Shown: positions 15,565 to 24,835 of the stretch, piece by piece
Layout of the letters: each line of letters opens with the position of its first letter
Numbering within the stretch: the stretch's first letter is position 1
Assembly (NCBI RefSeq): GCF_000414115.1
Contig: NZ_AOPZ01000422.1
Span: 1-64,000, forward strand
From: Streptomyces aurantiacus JA 4570
GTDB taxonomy: Bacteria > Actinomycetota > Actinomycetes > Streptomycetales > Streptomycetaceae
Length of the DNA: 64,000 bases
Direction of reading: 5' to 3'
Notes under the pieces: generated by a model
The model's input: the letters and a program-made list of their open reading frames with translations, nothing else
Told to the model about the DNA's origin: nothing
Databases searched by the model: none
Position numbers and translations under genes: made by a program

Positions 15565-18500
15565 ATGACGCGTGCCGAGCAGCCACCCGCCATGAACACG
15601 GCCCCCGACGACGCCCTGCTCGCGGACTCCCGCGAGCGCGCCGTGCGCTCCTTGCTGCGCGTACCGCAGCTCAAGCGCCTGTGGAGCGCGCATCTAGTCG
15701 GCAGCGTCGGCGACGCGCTCGCGTTGCTCGTGCTGGTGATGCTGGCGCTTCAAGCGGCCATCGCCGAGGGCGCGTTCGGAGGTGGCTACCGCGGGGTCGC
15801 CATCGCCGTGACCGCCGTCTTCGGAGCGCGCGTTCTCGCCACCCTCCTCTTCGGAGCGGTGCTGCTCGGCCCACTGACCTCCCTGACGTCGCCCGACGGC
15901 CCGCTGGACCGCCGCTGGACCATGGTCGGCGCCGACGGGGTCCGCGCCGCGCTGCTGATCTGCGCGCCGCTGTGGATCGACTGGACGCCCGCCAACGCTC
16001 TCGCGATGCTCCTGGTCACCGCGTTCGTCATCGGTGTCGGCGAGCGCTTCTGGACGGTCGCCCGCGAGAGCGCCGCGCCCGCCCTGCTGCCCGCCCCGCC
16101 CCTGGAGGGCGCCACGGTGCGCCCGCTGCCCGACCACATGGACGCCCTGCGGCGCCTGTCGCTGCGTACGGGATTCGTGGCGGTGCCCCTCGCGGCGGTC
16201 GCGCTCGTCGCGGTCAGCCTCGGCGGCATACTGCTCGGCTCCGGAGTCGACTGGTTCGACCAGCACCAGGCGGGCCTCGCCGCGTTCCTCGCCGCCGGAC
16301 TGTTCGCGGCGTCCCTGTCGATCACGTACGCCATCGAGCTTCCCGGTACGCACACGCCCCGCCCGCGCAGCCCCCTGGAGGGCCTGCGCAGGCCGCGTAC
16401 GGGCAGCGGCACCGACAAGGGGCGCACGGGGGCCATCCCGCTGCTCGTGGCCGCCTGCACCGCCGTCGCCGGAGCGGTCGCCGCGGCCGTCGCGGTCGCC
16501 GTGCTGCACGCCAAGGACCTCCAGGGCGGGCCCGTCACGTACGGCCTGTTCGTCTTCGCGCTGACCGGCGGTACGGTCGCCGGCATCCGTACGGCGCCCG
16601 CGCTGCTGCCGTCGCTCTCGCGCCGCCGCCTGCTGGCGCTCGCGATCACCGTCACCGGTGTCGCGCTGCTCGCGGCCGGTCTGGTTCCCGACGTGACGAC
16701 GGTCCTGCTGATCCTCGGGCTCGCGGGCCTCGCCGCCGGCATCGCCGCGAACACCGGTCACGCGCTGCTCGACCAGGAGGTCGAGGACTACCGCAGGGCG
16801 CGCACCACCGAGCACCTCCAGGCGGTCGTGCGGCTCTTCGTGGCGCTGGCCGCGCTGGTGGCGCCGCTGCTCGCGGCCGTCATCGGGCCGCACCGGATGG
16901 TCAACGGCAAGTTCGTCTTCGACCACGGCGGCGCGTCCTTCACGCTGATGCTGGTCGGCGCGCTGCTGCTGCCGGTGGCCGCACTGGTGTTGGCCAAGGC
17001 CGACGACCGCCAGGGCGTGCCGCTCCGCCACGACCTGCGCGACGCGCTGCGCGGCGGCGACGACCCGGTGCAGGCTCCCGCCGACTCCGGCTTCTTCATC
17101 GCCCTGGAGGGCGGCGACGGCGCCGGAAAGTCCACGCAGGCCGAGGCGCTCGCCGAGTGGATCCGCGCCAAGGGCCACGAAGTCGTCGTCACGCGCGAGC
17201 CGGGCGCCACGCCGGTCGGCAAGCGGCTGCGCTCGATCCTGCTCGACGTGTCGTCGGCCGGTCTGTCGCACCGCGCGGAGGCGCTGTTGTACGCCGCCGA
17301 CCGCGCGGAGCACGTCGACACCGTCGTACGCCCCGCCCTCGCGCGCGGGGCCGTGGTGATCTCCGACCGGTACATCGACTCGTCCGTGGCCTACCAGGGC
17401 GCGGGCCGCGATCTGTCGCCGACCGAGGTCGCCCGCATCAACCGGTGGGCCACCGGAGGACTCGTCCCGAACCTGACGGTGCTGCTCGACGTGTCGCCGG
17501 AAGCGGCCCGCGAGCGCTTCACCGAGGCGCCCGACCGGCTGGAGTCCGAGCCCGCCGAGTTCCACGCGCGCGTGCGCTCCGGTTTCCTCACCCTGGCCGC
17601 CGCGGACCCCGGGCGGTATCTGGTCGTGGACGCCGCCCAGGAGCCGGAGGCCGTCACGACCGTGATCCGGCACCGGCTCGATGTCGTACTGCCCCTCTCC
17701 GAAGCCGAGGTGAAGGCCAAGGAGGAGGCCCGCAAGGCGGCCGAGGAGGAGGCGCGGCGGCGCGCCGAGGAAGAAGCCGCGCGCAAGGCCGAGGAGGAGC
17801 GCCTGGAGCGGGAGCGCCAGGAGCAGCTCGCCAAGCTCCGCGCGGAGGAGGAAGAGCGCAAGCGGCGCGAGATCGAGGAGGCCCAGCGCCGCGAGGCCGA
17901 GCGCCAGGCCGAGGAGGCCCGGCAGCGCGCCGAGGAGGCCCGCCGCAAGGCCGAGGAGGAGCGCGCCCGGGTCCTCGCCGAGGAGCAGGCCCGCGCCGCC
18001 GAGGAGGAGCGGCGCCGCCGGGCGGCCGAGGAGGAGGCCCGGCTGCGCGCGGAGGCCGAGGCACGGCGCCTGGAGAAGCAGCGCAAGGCCGAGGAGGCGT
18101 TGCGGCGGGCCGAGAAGGCGCGGTTGCTGGCGGAGGCGGCGGCGGGTTCCGCGGAGGAGCCGGTCGCGCCGGCTGCTCCTTCGGGGGCGCCCGCGGCTGC
18201 CGCTCCGGCCACGCCGTCCACGCCGCCGGCGTCGGCTGCGCCTTCCGCGCCTGCTGCGCCTCCCGAGTCGGCCGACTCGGGTTCGCCCGACAATGAGACG
18301 ACCGCGACCGTGCCCACGCCGGTCGTGAACCCGCAAGTTCCGGGTGCCGCCGACGAGACGGCTGTGCTGCCGCAGGTCACGGAGCCCGGGGCGGGCGACA
18401 CCGCGGCGTCCGACGTGACCGCCGAGCTGCCGAAGGCGTCCGTGCCCGGCGCGGCCGACGAGACGGCGGTCCTTCCGGCCGTGGGGAACGAGCCCGCGGC

Positions 18501-18771
18501 GCGGGGCGGGAACGCGGCGGACAAGGTGCCGCCGGGGTACTTCCGCGACGAGCGGCCCGGCCCCGACGACCGTACGCGGGAGCTGCCGCAGGTCGACGAG
18601 GACGGCACGCCGCGGCAACGCCCGCGCCCCGACTGGGCGGAGGAGACACCGCTGGACGACCTGCCGTCGCTGGCGGACGAACTGCTCGGGTCGCATGAGG
18701 GCGACGGTGCGGACGGTTCCGACGGTGCGGACGTGGCGGACGAGGCGGACAAGGGGCGGCGCAGGCGCTGA
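15565..18771 (+). CDS. tmk: Transporter-like domain fused to thymidylate kinase
   Basis: A 1068-aa fusion. Residues 1-490 form a polytopic MFS-like membrane domain of about 10-12 helices. Residues about 510-710 are dTMP kinase: P-loop EGGDGAGKST near 516-525, DRYIDSSVAYQGAGR and the LID-like ERFTEAPDRLE. It phosphorylates dTMP to dTDP. Residues about 720-860 form a very long charged coiled coil (EEARRKAEEERAR type). The tail is Pro/Ala- and Asp-rich with two near-identical PGAADETAVLP segments. I recall the same fusion in other Streptomyces. ATG 15565 has only a weak ribosome site. Confidence 0.9.
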   Translation: MTRAEQPPAMNTAPDDALLADSRERAVRSLLRVPQLKRLWSAHLVGSVGDALALLVLVMLALQAAIAEGAFGGGYRGVAIAVTAVFGARVLATLLFGAVLLGPLTSLTSPDGPLDRRWTMVGADGVRAALLICAPLWIDWTPANALAMLLVTAFVIGVGERFWTVARESAAPALLPAPPLEGATVRPLPDHMDALRRLSLRTGFVAVPLAAVALVAVSLGGILLGSGVDWFDQHQAGLAAFLAAGLFAASLSITYAIELPGTHTPRPRSPLEGLRRPRTGSGTDKGRTGAIPLLVAACTAVAGAVAAAVAVAVLHAKDLQGGPVTYGLFVFALTGGTVAGIRTAPALLPSLSRRRLLALAITVTGVALLAAGLVPDVTTVLLILGLAGLAAGIAANTGHALLDQEVEDYRRARTTEHLQAVVRLFVALAALVAPLLAAVIGPHRMVNGKFVFDHGGASFTLMLVGALLLPVAALVLAKADDRQGVPLRHDLRDALRGGDDPVQAPADSGFFIALEGGDGAGKSTQAEALAEWIRAKGHEVVVTREPGATPVGKRLRSILLDVSSAGLSHRAEALLYAADRAEHVDTVVRPALARGAVVISDRYIDSSVAYQGAGRDLSPTEVARINRWATGGLVPNLTVLLDVSPEAARERFTEAPDRLESEPAEFHARVRSGFLTLAAADPGRYLVVDAAQEPEAVTTVIRHRLDVVLPLSEAEVKAKEEARKAAEEEARRRAEEEAARKAEEERLERERQEQLAKLRAEEEERKRREIEEAQRREAERQAEEARQRAEEARRKAEEERARVLAEEQARAAEEERRRRAAEEEARLRAEAEARRLEKQRKAEEALRRAEKARLLAEAAAGSAEEPVAPAAPSGAPAAAAPATPSTPPASAAPSAPAAPPESADSGSPDNETTATVPTPVVNPQVPGAADETAVLPQVTEPGAGDTAASDVTAELPKASVPGAADETAVLPAVGNEPAARGGNAADKVPPGYFRDERPGPDDRTRELPQVDEDGTPRQRPRPDWAEETPLDDLPSLADELLGSHEGDGADGSDGADVADEADKGRRRR

Positions 18772-18805
18772 GGCGTACGTGCGGGTGGGCCCGGCTGGGG
18801 GCTCC

Positions 18806-18897
18806 CCAGTCCCACCGCTTCCCGAAACTGGGGCTCCGCCCCAGACCCCGCTCCTCACGCCCCAGACCCCGCTCCTCAATCGCCGGAGGGGCTGACT
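18806..18897 (+). repeat. Genus-type intergenic repeat after tmk
   Basis: The 247-nt tmk-holB gap contains ccgcttcccgaaactggggc, then two copies of gccccagaccccgctcctca (18838, 18861). Such elements are scattered between Streptomyces genes. No gene is seen here; the holB promoter should lie in 18900-19018. Confidence 0.55.
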
Positions 18898-19018
18898 ACG
18901 TGCTCAGCGCAGTCGTGGGCGGCGTTGTCAGTGGGGTGCCCCACAATGAATTCCGACAGCGCGAAATGGGACGCGCGCCGAGCGTGGCGTGCGTCGGGTA
19001 GGGCAAAGGCGGTGACCC

Positions 19019-20224
19019 ATGCCGGTATGGGACGACCTGGTGGGCCAGGAGAAGGTGAGCGGGCAGCTCGGCGCGGCCGCCCGTGACGCCGACGCGCTGG
19101 TCACCGCCGTCGCGGCCGACACCCCGCTGCCCGAGTCGTCCAAGATGACGCACGCCTGGCTGTTCACGGGCCCGCCCGGCTCCGGCCGGGCCACCGCCGC
19201 CCGTGCCTTCGCCGCCGCCCTGCAGTGCGTGAGCCCCGACCGCGCGCTGGGCGGCGAGCCGGGCTGCGGCTTCTGCGACGGCTGCCACACGAGCCTGATC
19301 GGCACGCACGCCGACGTGGAGATCGTCCGCACCGACCTGCTGTCGATCGGCGTCAAGGAGACCCGTGACCTGGTCCGCCGCGCCCAGCTCTCACCGGCCG
19401 TCGGCCGCTGGCAGGTCATCGTCCTGGAGGACGCGGACCGCCTCACGGAGGGCGCGGGCAACGTCCTGCTGAAGGCGGTGGAGGAGCCCGCCCCCCGCAC
19501 GGTGTGGCTGCTCTGCGCGCCCTCGCTGGAGGACGTGCTGCCCACGATCCGCTCCCGCTGCCGCCATCTGACCCTGCGTACGCCGTCGGTGGACGCCGTC
19601 GCCGACATGCTCGTGCGGCGCGACGGCATCGAGCCCGCCGCCGCGGCCGCCGCCGCCCGTGCCACGCAGGGCCACATCGGCCGCGCCCGCGCCCTCGCGA
19701 CCGACCAGCGCGCGCGGGAGCGGCGTGCCGCCGTCCTCAAACTGCCGCTGCGCGTCGAGGAGATCGGCGGCTGCCTGCGGGCCGCGCAGGAGCTGATCGA
19801 CACGGCGGCGGAGGAGGCCAAGCAGGTCGCCGAGGACGTCGACGTCAAGGAGACGGAGGACCTGAAGGCGGCGCTCGGCGCGGCCCAGGGCGGCCGCATG
19901 CCGCGGGGCACGGCGGGCGCGATGAAGGACCTGGAGGACAAGCAGAAGCGCCGCAAGACGCGTACGCAGCGGGACAGCCTGGACCTCGCCCTCATCGACC
20001 TGACGGGGGTCTATCGGGACGTCCTCGCCCTGCAGTTGGGCTCGCGCGTGCCGCTCGCCAACACGGAGGTGCAGGACATGCTGGAGCGCCTGGCGCGGGG
20101 GACGTCGCCCGAGTGCACGCTGCGCCGCATAGAGGCGATCGGCGCGTGCCGTACGGCGCTGGACCGCAATGTGGCGCCGCTGCTCGCGGTGGAGGCGATG
20201 ACGGTGGCGCTGCGGGCGGGCTGA
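19019..20224 (+). CDS. holB: DNA polymerase III delta' subunit
   Basis: A clamp-loader subunit of 401 aa. The N-terminus (MPVWDDLVGQEKV) is typical of the family. The P-loop is GPPGSGRAT, with Arg in place of the usual Lys, consistent with delta' not hydrolysing ATP. The zinc module is C-x-FCDGC preceded by ALQC and GC. Later motifs are VLEDADRLTEGAGNVLLKAVEEP and the SRC sensor (TIRSRCRHL). The C-terminal domain (250-401) is the collar. It follows tmk, as in many bacteria. Confidence 0.93.
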   Translation: MPVWDDLVGQEKVSGQLGAAARDADALVTAVAADTPLPESSKMTHAWLFTGPPGSGRATAARAFAAALQCVSPDRALGGEPGCGFCDGCHTSLIGTHADVEIVRTDLLSIGVKETRDLVRRAQLSPAVGRWQVIVLEDADRLTEGAGNVLLKAVEEPAPRTVWLLCAPSLEDVLPTIRSRCRHLTLRTPSVDAVADMLVRRDGIEPAAAAAAARATQGHIGRARALATDQRARERRAAVLKLPLRVEEIGGCLRAAQELIDTAAEEAKQVAEDVDVKETEDLKAALGAAQGGRMPRGTAGAMKDLEDKQKRRKTRTQRDSLDLALIDLTGVYRDVLALQLGSRVPLANTEVQDMLERLARGTSPECTLRRIEAIGACRTALDRNVAPLLAVEAMTVALRAG

Positions 20225-20257
20225 GGAACCCGTCCCGGGCCTGGGGGCGTCCGGCGC

Positions 20258-20340
20258 TCGGGGCCCACCCGCACCCGGGCCTACTCGCACCCCGGGCCCA
20301 CCCGCACGCAGGGCCCGCCCGCACCCTGGGCCCCGCCCCC
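20258..20340 (+). repeat. GC-rich tandem repeat after holB
   Basis: About four diverged copies of a ~20-bp unit built around gggcccacccgcac. The 205-nt gap that contains it ends in a less GC-rich stretch (20345-20425) with a possible -35 ttgacc at 20365. No gene is seen in it. Confidence 0.6.
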
Positions 20341-20429
20341 AAAGAGTGACCGCATGACTTCTGGTTGACCGTATCCCTCATACGGGCACGAAATGTGATC
20401 CGACAACTCCACAGAGCTACTCTCGCGAG

Positions 20430-22031
20430 ATGGAAACCCCCCTTCCCCGGGCCCACGTCCCCGCTCGAGCGGGAGAGTCACTTCGCCGTGGCTGCCTGGC
20501 CCTGCTGGCCGCCGGCCTGCTCATCTCCGGCTGCTCGTCGGCGAGTTCGTCGAGTTCGTCGACGGACGTGGTGATGGCCGAGCTGCCGAGCGCGACGCCG
20601 AAGGATCTCGCGCCGTACTACGGCCAGAAGCTGCGCTGGCGCGCGTGCGGGGTCCCCGGCTTCCAGTGCGCGACGATGAGGGCGCCGCTGGACTACGACA
20701 AGCCGGACGCGGGGGACGTGAAGCTGGCGGTGTCGCGGAAGCGGGCGACGGGAAAGCCGGAGCGCCGGCTCGGCTCGCTGCTGGTGAACCCGGGCGGCCC
20801 GGGCGGCTCGGCGGTCGAATATCTCCAGGCGTACGCGGCGCTCGGCTATCCGGACAAGGTCCGCGCCCGGTACGACATGGTGGGGATGGACCCGCGTGGC
20901 GTCGCCCGCAGCGAGCCGGTCATGTGCCTCAACAACCATGAGATGGATGCCTACACGCAGACGGACGTGACCCCCGACGACGGGCGGGAGGTCGGCCGTC
21001 TCTCGGCGACGTACAAGAAGTTCACGGCGGGCTGTCAGAAGCGGTCCGGCAAGCTGCTCGGGCATGTCTCCACGGTGGAGTCGGCGCGGGACATGGACAT
21101 CCTGCGGGCGGCGCTGGGCGACAAGAAGCTGACGTACGTGGGGGCGTCGTACGGCACGTTCCTCGGCGCGACCTACGCCGGGCTCTTCCCCGGCCGCGTG
21201 GGCCGCCTGGTCCTCGACGGCGCGATGGACCCGTCGCTCAGCGCGCGCCGCATGAACCTCGACCAGACGGCGGGCTTCGAGACGGCGTTCCAGGCGTTCG
21301 CGCGGGAGTGTGTGCGCGAGCGGGACTGCCCGCTCGGCAGGAAGAGCGCCGCGGACGCGGGCAAGCGCCTGAAGCGTTTCTTCGCGGACCTGGACCGCGC
21401 GCCGCTCCCCGCGGGCGACGACACCGGCCGGTCCGGCGGCCGCAAGCTCGGCGAGGCGCTGGCGACGACCGGCGTGATCGCGGCGATGTACGACGAGGCG
21501 GCGTGGCCGGAGCTGCGGGACTCGCTGACCACGGCGATGAAGAACAAGGACGGCTCGCCGCTGCTCGCCCTGTCCGACAGCTACTACGAACGCGACGGGG
21601 ACGGGGCGTACTCGAACCTGATGTTCGCCAACGCCGCGGTCAACTGCCTCGACCTGCCGCCGTCCTTCACCTCGGCCGAGGACGTGCGCAAGGCGCTTCC
21701 CGAGTTCGAGAAGGCGTCGCCGGTGTTCGGCGCGGGCCTGGCCTGGTCGGCCCTCAACTGCACGTACTGGCCGGCGAAGGCCACGGGCAAGCCGAGCCGC
21801 ATCGAGGCGAAGGGCGCCGCCCCGATCATCGTGGCCGGCACCACCCGCGACCCCGCCACCCCCTACCGCTGGGCCAAGGCCCTGGCCTCCCAGCTCACCT
21901 CGGCCCGCCTCCTCACTTACGAGGGCGACGGCCACACCGCCTACGGCCGCGGCAGCGACTGCGTCGACAGGACGATCAACACGTACCTCCTGGAGGGCCG
22001 GGCCCCCAAGAAGGACAAGCGCTGCACATAA
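20430..22031 (+). CDS. Secreted tripeptidyl aminopeptidase-like lipoprotein (SlpD/SlpE-type, S33)
   Basis: A 533-aa alpha/beta hydrolase exported as a lipoprotein: a Lys/Arg-poor n-region, then LALLAAGLLISGC with a lipobox Cys and a Ser-rich linker. The oxyanion region is NPGGPGGSAVEYL. The catalytic triad is visible as Ser240 in GASYG, Asp474 in GTTRDPATPY and His502 in GDGHTAYG. Paired cysteines near the C-terminus (CVDRTIN...CT) are common to the family. It probably trims tripeptides from extracellular peptides. It lies just before the tRNA-Thr used by the prophage. Confidence 0.9.
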   Translation: METPLPRAHVPARAGESLRRGCLALLAAGLLISGCSSASSSSSSTDVVMAELPSATPKDLAPYYGQKLRWRACGVPGFQCATMRAPLDYDKPDAGDVKLAVSRKRATGKPERRLGSLLVNPGGPGGSAVEYLQAYAALGYPDKVRARYDMVGMDPRGVARSEPVMCLNNHEMDAYTQTDVTPDDGREVGRLSATYKKFTAGCQKRSGKLLGHVSTVESARDMDILRAALGDKKLTYVGASYGTFLGATYAGLFPGRVGRLVLDGAMDPSLSARRMNLDQTAGFETAFQAFARECVRERDCPLGRKSAADAGKRLKRFFADLDRAPLPAGDDTGRSGGRKLGEALATTGVIAAMYDEAAWPELRDSLTTAMKNKDGSPLLALSDSYYERDGDGAYSNLMFANAAVNCLDLPPSFTSAEDVRKALPEFEKASPVFGAGLAWSALNCTYWPAKATGKPSRIEAKGAAPIIVAGTTRDPATPYRWAKALASQLTSARLLTYEGDGHTAYGRGSDCVDRTINTYLLEGRAPKKDKRCT

Positions 22032-22162
22032 CCCCAGCTCACGGCCCTGCCCGCCGCGCTCCCGCCGCACCCCCGGACCGCCCCGGAGGCGTGTACGGAG
22101 CACCCTCCGAAACTGTGTAGACTTGGCGTCGTTGCTGATCGCACCATAGGTGCGGGCAGCGC

Positions 22163-22236
22163 GCCGCCTTAGCTCAGATGGCCAGAGCAACGCACTCGTA
22201 ATGCGTAGGTCTCGGGTTCGAATCCCGAAGGCGGCT
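22163..22236 (+). tRNA. tRNA-Thr(CGT), prophage integration site
   Basis: A 74-nt cloverleaf: acceptor gccgcct/aggcggc, D-arm around agctcagatggccagagc, anticodon stem acgca/tgcgt with loop ctcgtaa (anticodon CGT), and T-arm ctcgg-gttcgaat-cccga. CCA is not encoded. The part from the anticodon loop onward is also one copy of the prophage attachment repeat, so the gene remains whole after integration. Confidence 0.95.
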
Positions 22237-22237
22237 C
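22195..22237 (+). repeat. attL core (43 bp) inside tRNA-Thr
   Basis: The direct repeat begins ctcgtaatgcgtaggtctcg and ends aaggcggctc, identical to 61904-61946. The bases on either side differ, which sets the limits at 43 bp. It runs from the anticodon loop through the discriminator base plus one. Confidence 0.95.
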
Positions 22238-22246
22238 TTTGAGAGT

Positions 22247-22280
22247 CCAGGTCACATAGCCCGTGACCTGGGCTTTCTTT
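22247..22280. terminator. Hairpin at the prophage left end
   Basis: The stem ccaggtcac/gtgacctgg (22247-22255, 22263-22271) is followed by gctttcttt on the + strand. It can end tRNA transcription rightward and, being just past the integrase stop at 22279, integrase transcription leftward. A similar gtgacctgg arm follows attR, so this is probably part of the host tRNA terminator duplicated or mimicked by the phage. Confidence 0.7.
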
Positions 22281-24033
22281 ATGCCGGGACTCGGCGGGGA
22301 CGGAACGCGATGATCTTCGCGTCCTCCTGCGTGCCCGTTGCGTGCCCATCGGTGTCGGCGACTGGCTCGACTGCCCGCCCGGATACATGAGCAAGAGCCA
22401 TACGGGCGACTTCCTCGACCGGGCGCCCGTCCTGCTCCGCCGCCGCCATGATCTGAGCGATAAGGCGGTCGACCGCCGTCTGCTCGACTCCTTCCAGGGC
22501 GGGCGCGGTCGGCTCCGGCTCGGGATGTCGAGCCGCGCGCGGCACCATCGCGAGCGTTGCCTCGGCAGCCTCTCGGGCAGCCTTGGGCATGACCGACTGA
22601 TAGATGTCCCGGGTGATCCGGCTCTCACTGTGGCCGAGGGTCTCAGACACGATCTTGATGTCGACGCCGGCGGCGAGCATGAGCGAGGCGGCGACGTGCC
22701 GCAGATCGTGCAGCCGGATCGGCGGCAGCCCCGAGAGCTCGACCAGCCGCTCGAACTGATCGGTCAGCCATCCGGGGTGAATGAACGACCCGTCAGGCAT
22801 GGTGAACATGCGCCCCGAGTCGATCCACGCCTCGCCGTACGCGAGGCGCTCGGCATCTTGCTGCGCGGCTTGGTCGTCGAGGATCTCGTCGGTGTACTCG
22901 TCGAGGTCGATCACGCGCTCGCCGCTGTCGGTCTTCGGCGCGTTCTCGATGACCTCCCAACCGTCCTGCACGAGCTGTGTCGCAACAGTGAGCGTCTTCG
23001 CAGCGCGATTCCGGTCCGTACGGCGCAGACCGCACGACTCGCCGCGGCGCAGGCCCCGGAAGGTGATCACGTGATAGAGCCCGTACAGGCGCTCTTTCCT
23101 GTCGACGAGGAAATCGAGGTATTCCCCCGCCTGCTCCGGAGTCCACACCATGACCGGGGACGGCTTGACGCCCGTCCGCAGCCACTCGGCGACGCGTTCG
23201 TCGGTCCACACAAGGGCCTTGGGGCGGCGGTGCTCTTCGAGCTCAACATGCGCGGCGGCGTTGAAGACGATCAGCCCACGCGCGATGGCGACGTTCAGGG
23301 CAGCGCGTAGCGTCGCCTTGATGTGGTGCTGCGTCGCAACGCCAGTGGTCCGCCGGAACGGGTCCATCGCCGCGATGGTGTCTTTGATCGCCTTGCGGCG
23401 GCGCCGGTTCTCAAGTCCCTTCCACGGAATGAGCTTGAGCTCGTCGAGCGCGGTACGGCGCAGAATGTTCCCGTCGCGGATCTCCTCGTTCGTCTCCGCG
23501 ATGCCCTCGAACATCTCGTCGAGGTGCGCGACGGTGAGCCGGTCGAGTCGGATGTGCCCGATCCGCGGTATGAGGTGCACGCGGATATCGGTGTCGTACC
23601 GGTTCTTCCCGCTCGTGCGGAGCCCCTTCTTACCGGCAAGCCACAGTTCGAGCCACTCGCCGACGGTCATGTGCTCCGTGAGCGACTGTCCGGTCGCGAA
23701 CTTGCGCTTCGTCTCCTCGTAGTTGGGGAGAGGATCCTTACTCGCCCCGACGGTTTCGAGCAGGTCGCCGAGACGACGCCGGCCCTCCGTGTCCTCCTTG
23801 CCCGCGATGTTGAGCAGAGCCCGGACCTTATCGAGGTCGGCCTGCGCATCGGTCTTGGTGTCGTAGCCGGAGCGACGGAAGATGCGCCGCTCCCCGTCCT
23901 TGTTCAGCGGCAGTTCCTGCCGCACGGACCAAACCCCGTGCTTGCGCTGATTGAATTTCGGGCAGACAGTGCCCAGCGGTCTGCCTGTCTCCTCGCTGCG
24001 GCAGTAGCAGCGTTTCGTCGTAGAGCCGTTCAC
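22279..24033 (-). CDS. int: Tyrosine site-specific integrase
   Basis: A 584-aa recombinase that should catalyse attP x attB exchange at tRNA-Thr(CGT). Catalytic residues visible: Arg329 in FRGLRRGESCG, His442 and Arg445 in LHDLRHVAAS, His468 in LGHSESRITR, and nucleophile Tyr478 in DIYQSV. The N-terminal half holds an AP2-like arm-binding region and a SAM-like core-binding domain (about 120-270). The long Ala/Glu-rich C-terminus (485-584) goes beyond the usual integrase end. The start overlaps the upstream regulator's stop by 4 nt (ATGA), implying one transcript. Confidence 0.95.
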   Translation of the reverse strand: MNGSTTKRCYCRSEETGRPLGTVCPKFNQRKHGVWSVRQELPLNKDGERRIFRRSGYDTKTDAQADLDKVRALLNIAGKEDTEGRRRLGDLLETVGASKDPLPNYEETKRKFATGQSLTEHMTVGEWLELWLAGKKGLRTSGKNRYDTDIRVHLIPRIGHIRLDRLTVAHLDEMFEGIAETNEEIRDGNILRRTALDELKLIPWKGLENRRRRKAIKDTIAAMDPFRRTTGVATQHHIKATLRAALNVAIARGLIVFNAAAHVELEEHRRPKALVWTDERVAEWLRTGVKPSPVMVWTPEQAGEYLDFLVDRKERLYGLYHVITFRGLRRGESCGLRRTDRNRAAKTLTVATQLVQDGWEVIENAPKTDSGERVIDLDEYTDEILDDQAAQQDAERLAYGEAWIDSGRMFTMPDGSFIHPGWLTDQFERLVELSGLPPIRLHDLRHVAASLMLAAGVDIKIVSETLGHSESRITRDIYQSVMPKAAREAAEATLAMVPRAARHPEPEPTAPALEGVEQTAVDRLIAQIMAAAEQDGRPVEEVARMALAHVSGRAVEPVADTDGHATGTQEDAKIIAFRPRRVPA

Positions 24034-24758
24034 TCAGTACCTCTCGGTTGGATGATGGAGGGGTCGCGCAGCATGTCGAGCCCCAACATGTCTTCGATCA
24101 AGCCAGGTCGCAGCTCGGGGATTTGGAGGCCCGCGCGCGCCATGTCCTCGATGTGGTTGGCGAGTTCTTCAAGACGCTGCGTGTAATCGGCCCATGCTTC
24201 GGTGTGGCCCCTCTTGTCGGCCTTGCGCTTGCCTGCGGCCTCGGCCCGCAGGTACGCCCTGTGGACTGCCTGACGGCGCCGTTCGAACTCGGGGTACAGG
24301 GAGGCCGGATAGGCGCTCTCTGCCCATGCAGCGGACCATTTCGGCCCGTCCTCGCCGATCGGCTGTGTCTCGGGTACGTACCGCCCGTCGATGGGGCCGT
24401 CGAGCGTCGGCGTTTCCTCACCGGTCCACCACTTCCACACGGTGTACGGGTCGCGGGGGGCGCGGCCCGGGACGGTGGGCACCTGTTGCTCGCGCCCGAG
24501 AGGGAGCATGAGCAGCAGCGGCGGCACGGCGAGGGCGAGGCCGAGCGCGAGCAGCTCGTCGGCGGTCACCTCACGGCGACGTCGGCCGTCTGGCTTTCGC
24601 CGGCCTGTCTCGATGCTGACGATTGCCGCATAGGTGAGATCGACGGCTCCGAGCCGTTCGCACTCGGCGGCGAGCTGCTCGCGGGTCATGCCGAGGCGCG
24701 TGCGGTGTCGGCGGACTTGAGCGGCGATGGTGTCGCTCGCGGAAGTAGCGTTGTGCAT
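24030..24758 (-). CDS. XRE-family regulator upstream of the integrase
   Basis: A 242-aa protein with an N-terminal helix-turn-helix (IAAQVRRHRTRLGMTREQLA, then TYAAIVSIETGRR), then a hydrophobic patch (LALGLALAVPPLLLMLPLG) and a charged helical C-terminus. ATG 24758 is preferred because the frame upstream crosses the divergent promoter. It is translationally coupled to int and divergent from an excisionase-like gene, which suits a control of integration versus excision. Confidence 0.8.
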   Translation of the reverse strand: MHNATSASDTIAAQVRRHRTRLGMTREQLAAECERLGAVDLTYAAIVSIETGRRKPDGRRRREVTADELLALGLALAVPPLLLMLPLGREQQVPTVPGRAPRDPYTVWKWWTGEETPTLDGPIDGRYVPETQPIGEDGPKWSAAWAESAYPASLYPEFERRRQAVHRAYLRAEAAGKRKADKRGHTEAWADYTQRLEELANHIEDMARAGLQIPELRPGLIEDMLGLDMLRDPSIIQPRGTE

Positions 24759-24788
24759 ATCGCACAGTGCACTATGCCTGTTGCGCAA
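24752..24788. promoter_or_regulatory. Candidate operator between int operon and excisionase-like gene
   Basis: An inverted repeat tgtgc-atatc-gcaca (24752-24766) overlaps the regulator's own start codon, and an 8-bp palindrome ttgcgcaa lies at 24781-24788. The interval is less GC-rich than its surroundings. This is a plausible autoregulatory site for the coupled XRE protein; there is no direct proof. Confidence 0.4.
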
Positions 24789-24835
24789 TGTCAACGGTTC
24801 CCGTACGGTCTCGATCACGACCAAGGGGGTTGACC

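Noticed and set aside
12508..15693. Open frame of more than 1000 codons antisense to topA
   Set aside because: It mirrors third-position GC of topA; low-complexity Arg/Leu/Gly/Asp sequence with no domain and no ribosome site. The + strand gene has all topoisomerase motifs.
15694..18879. Open frame of about 1060 codons antisense to tmk
   Set aside because: Same cause; the repeated charged coiled coil keeps the opposite strand open. No recognisable protein features.
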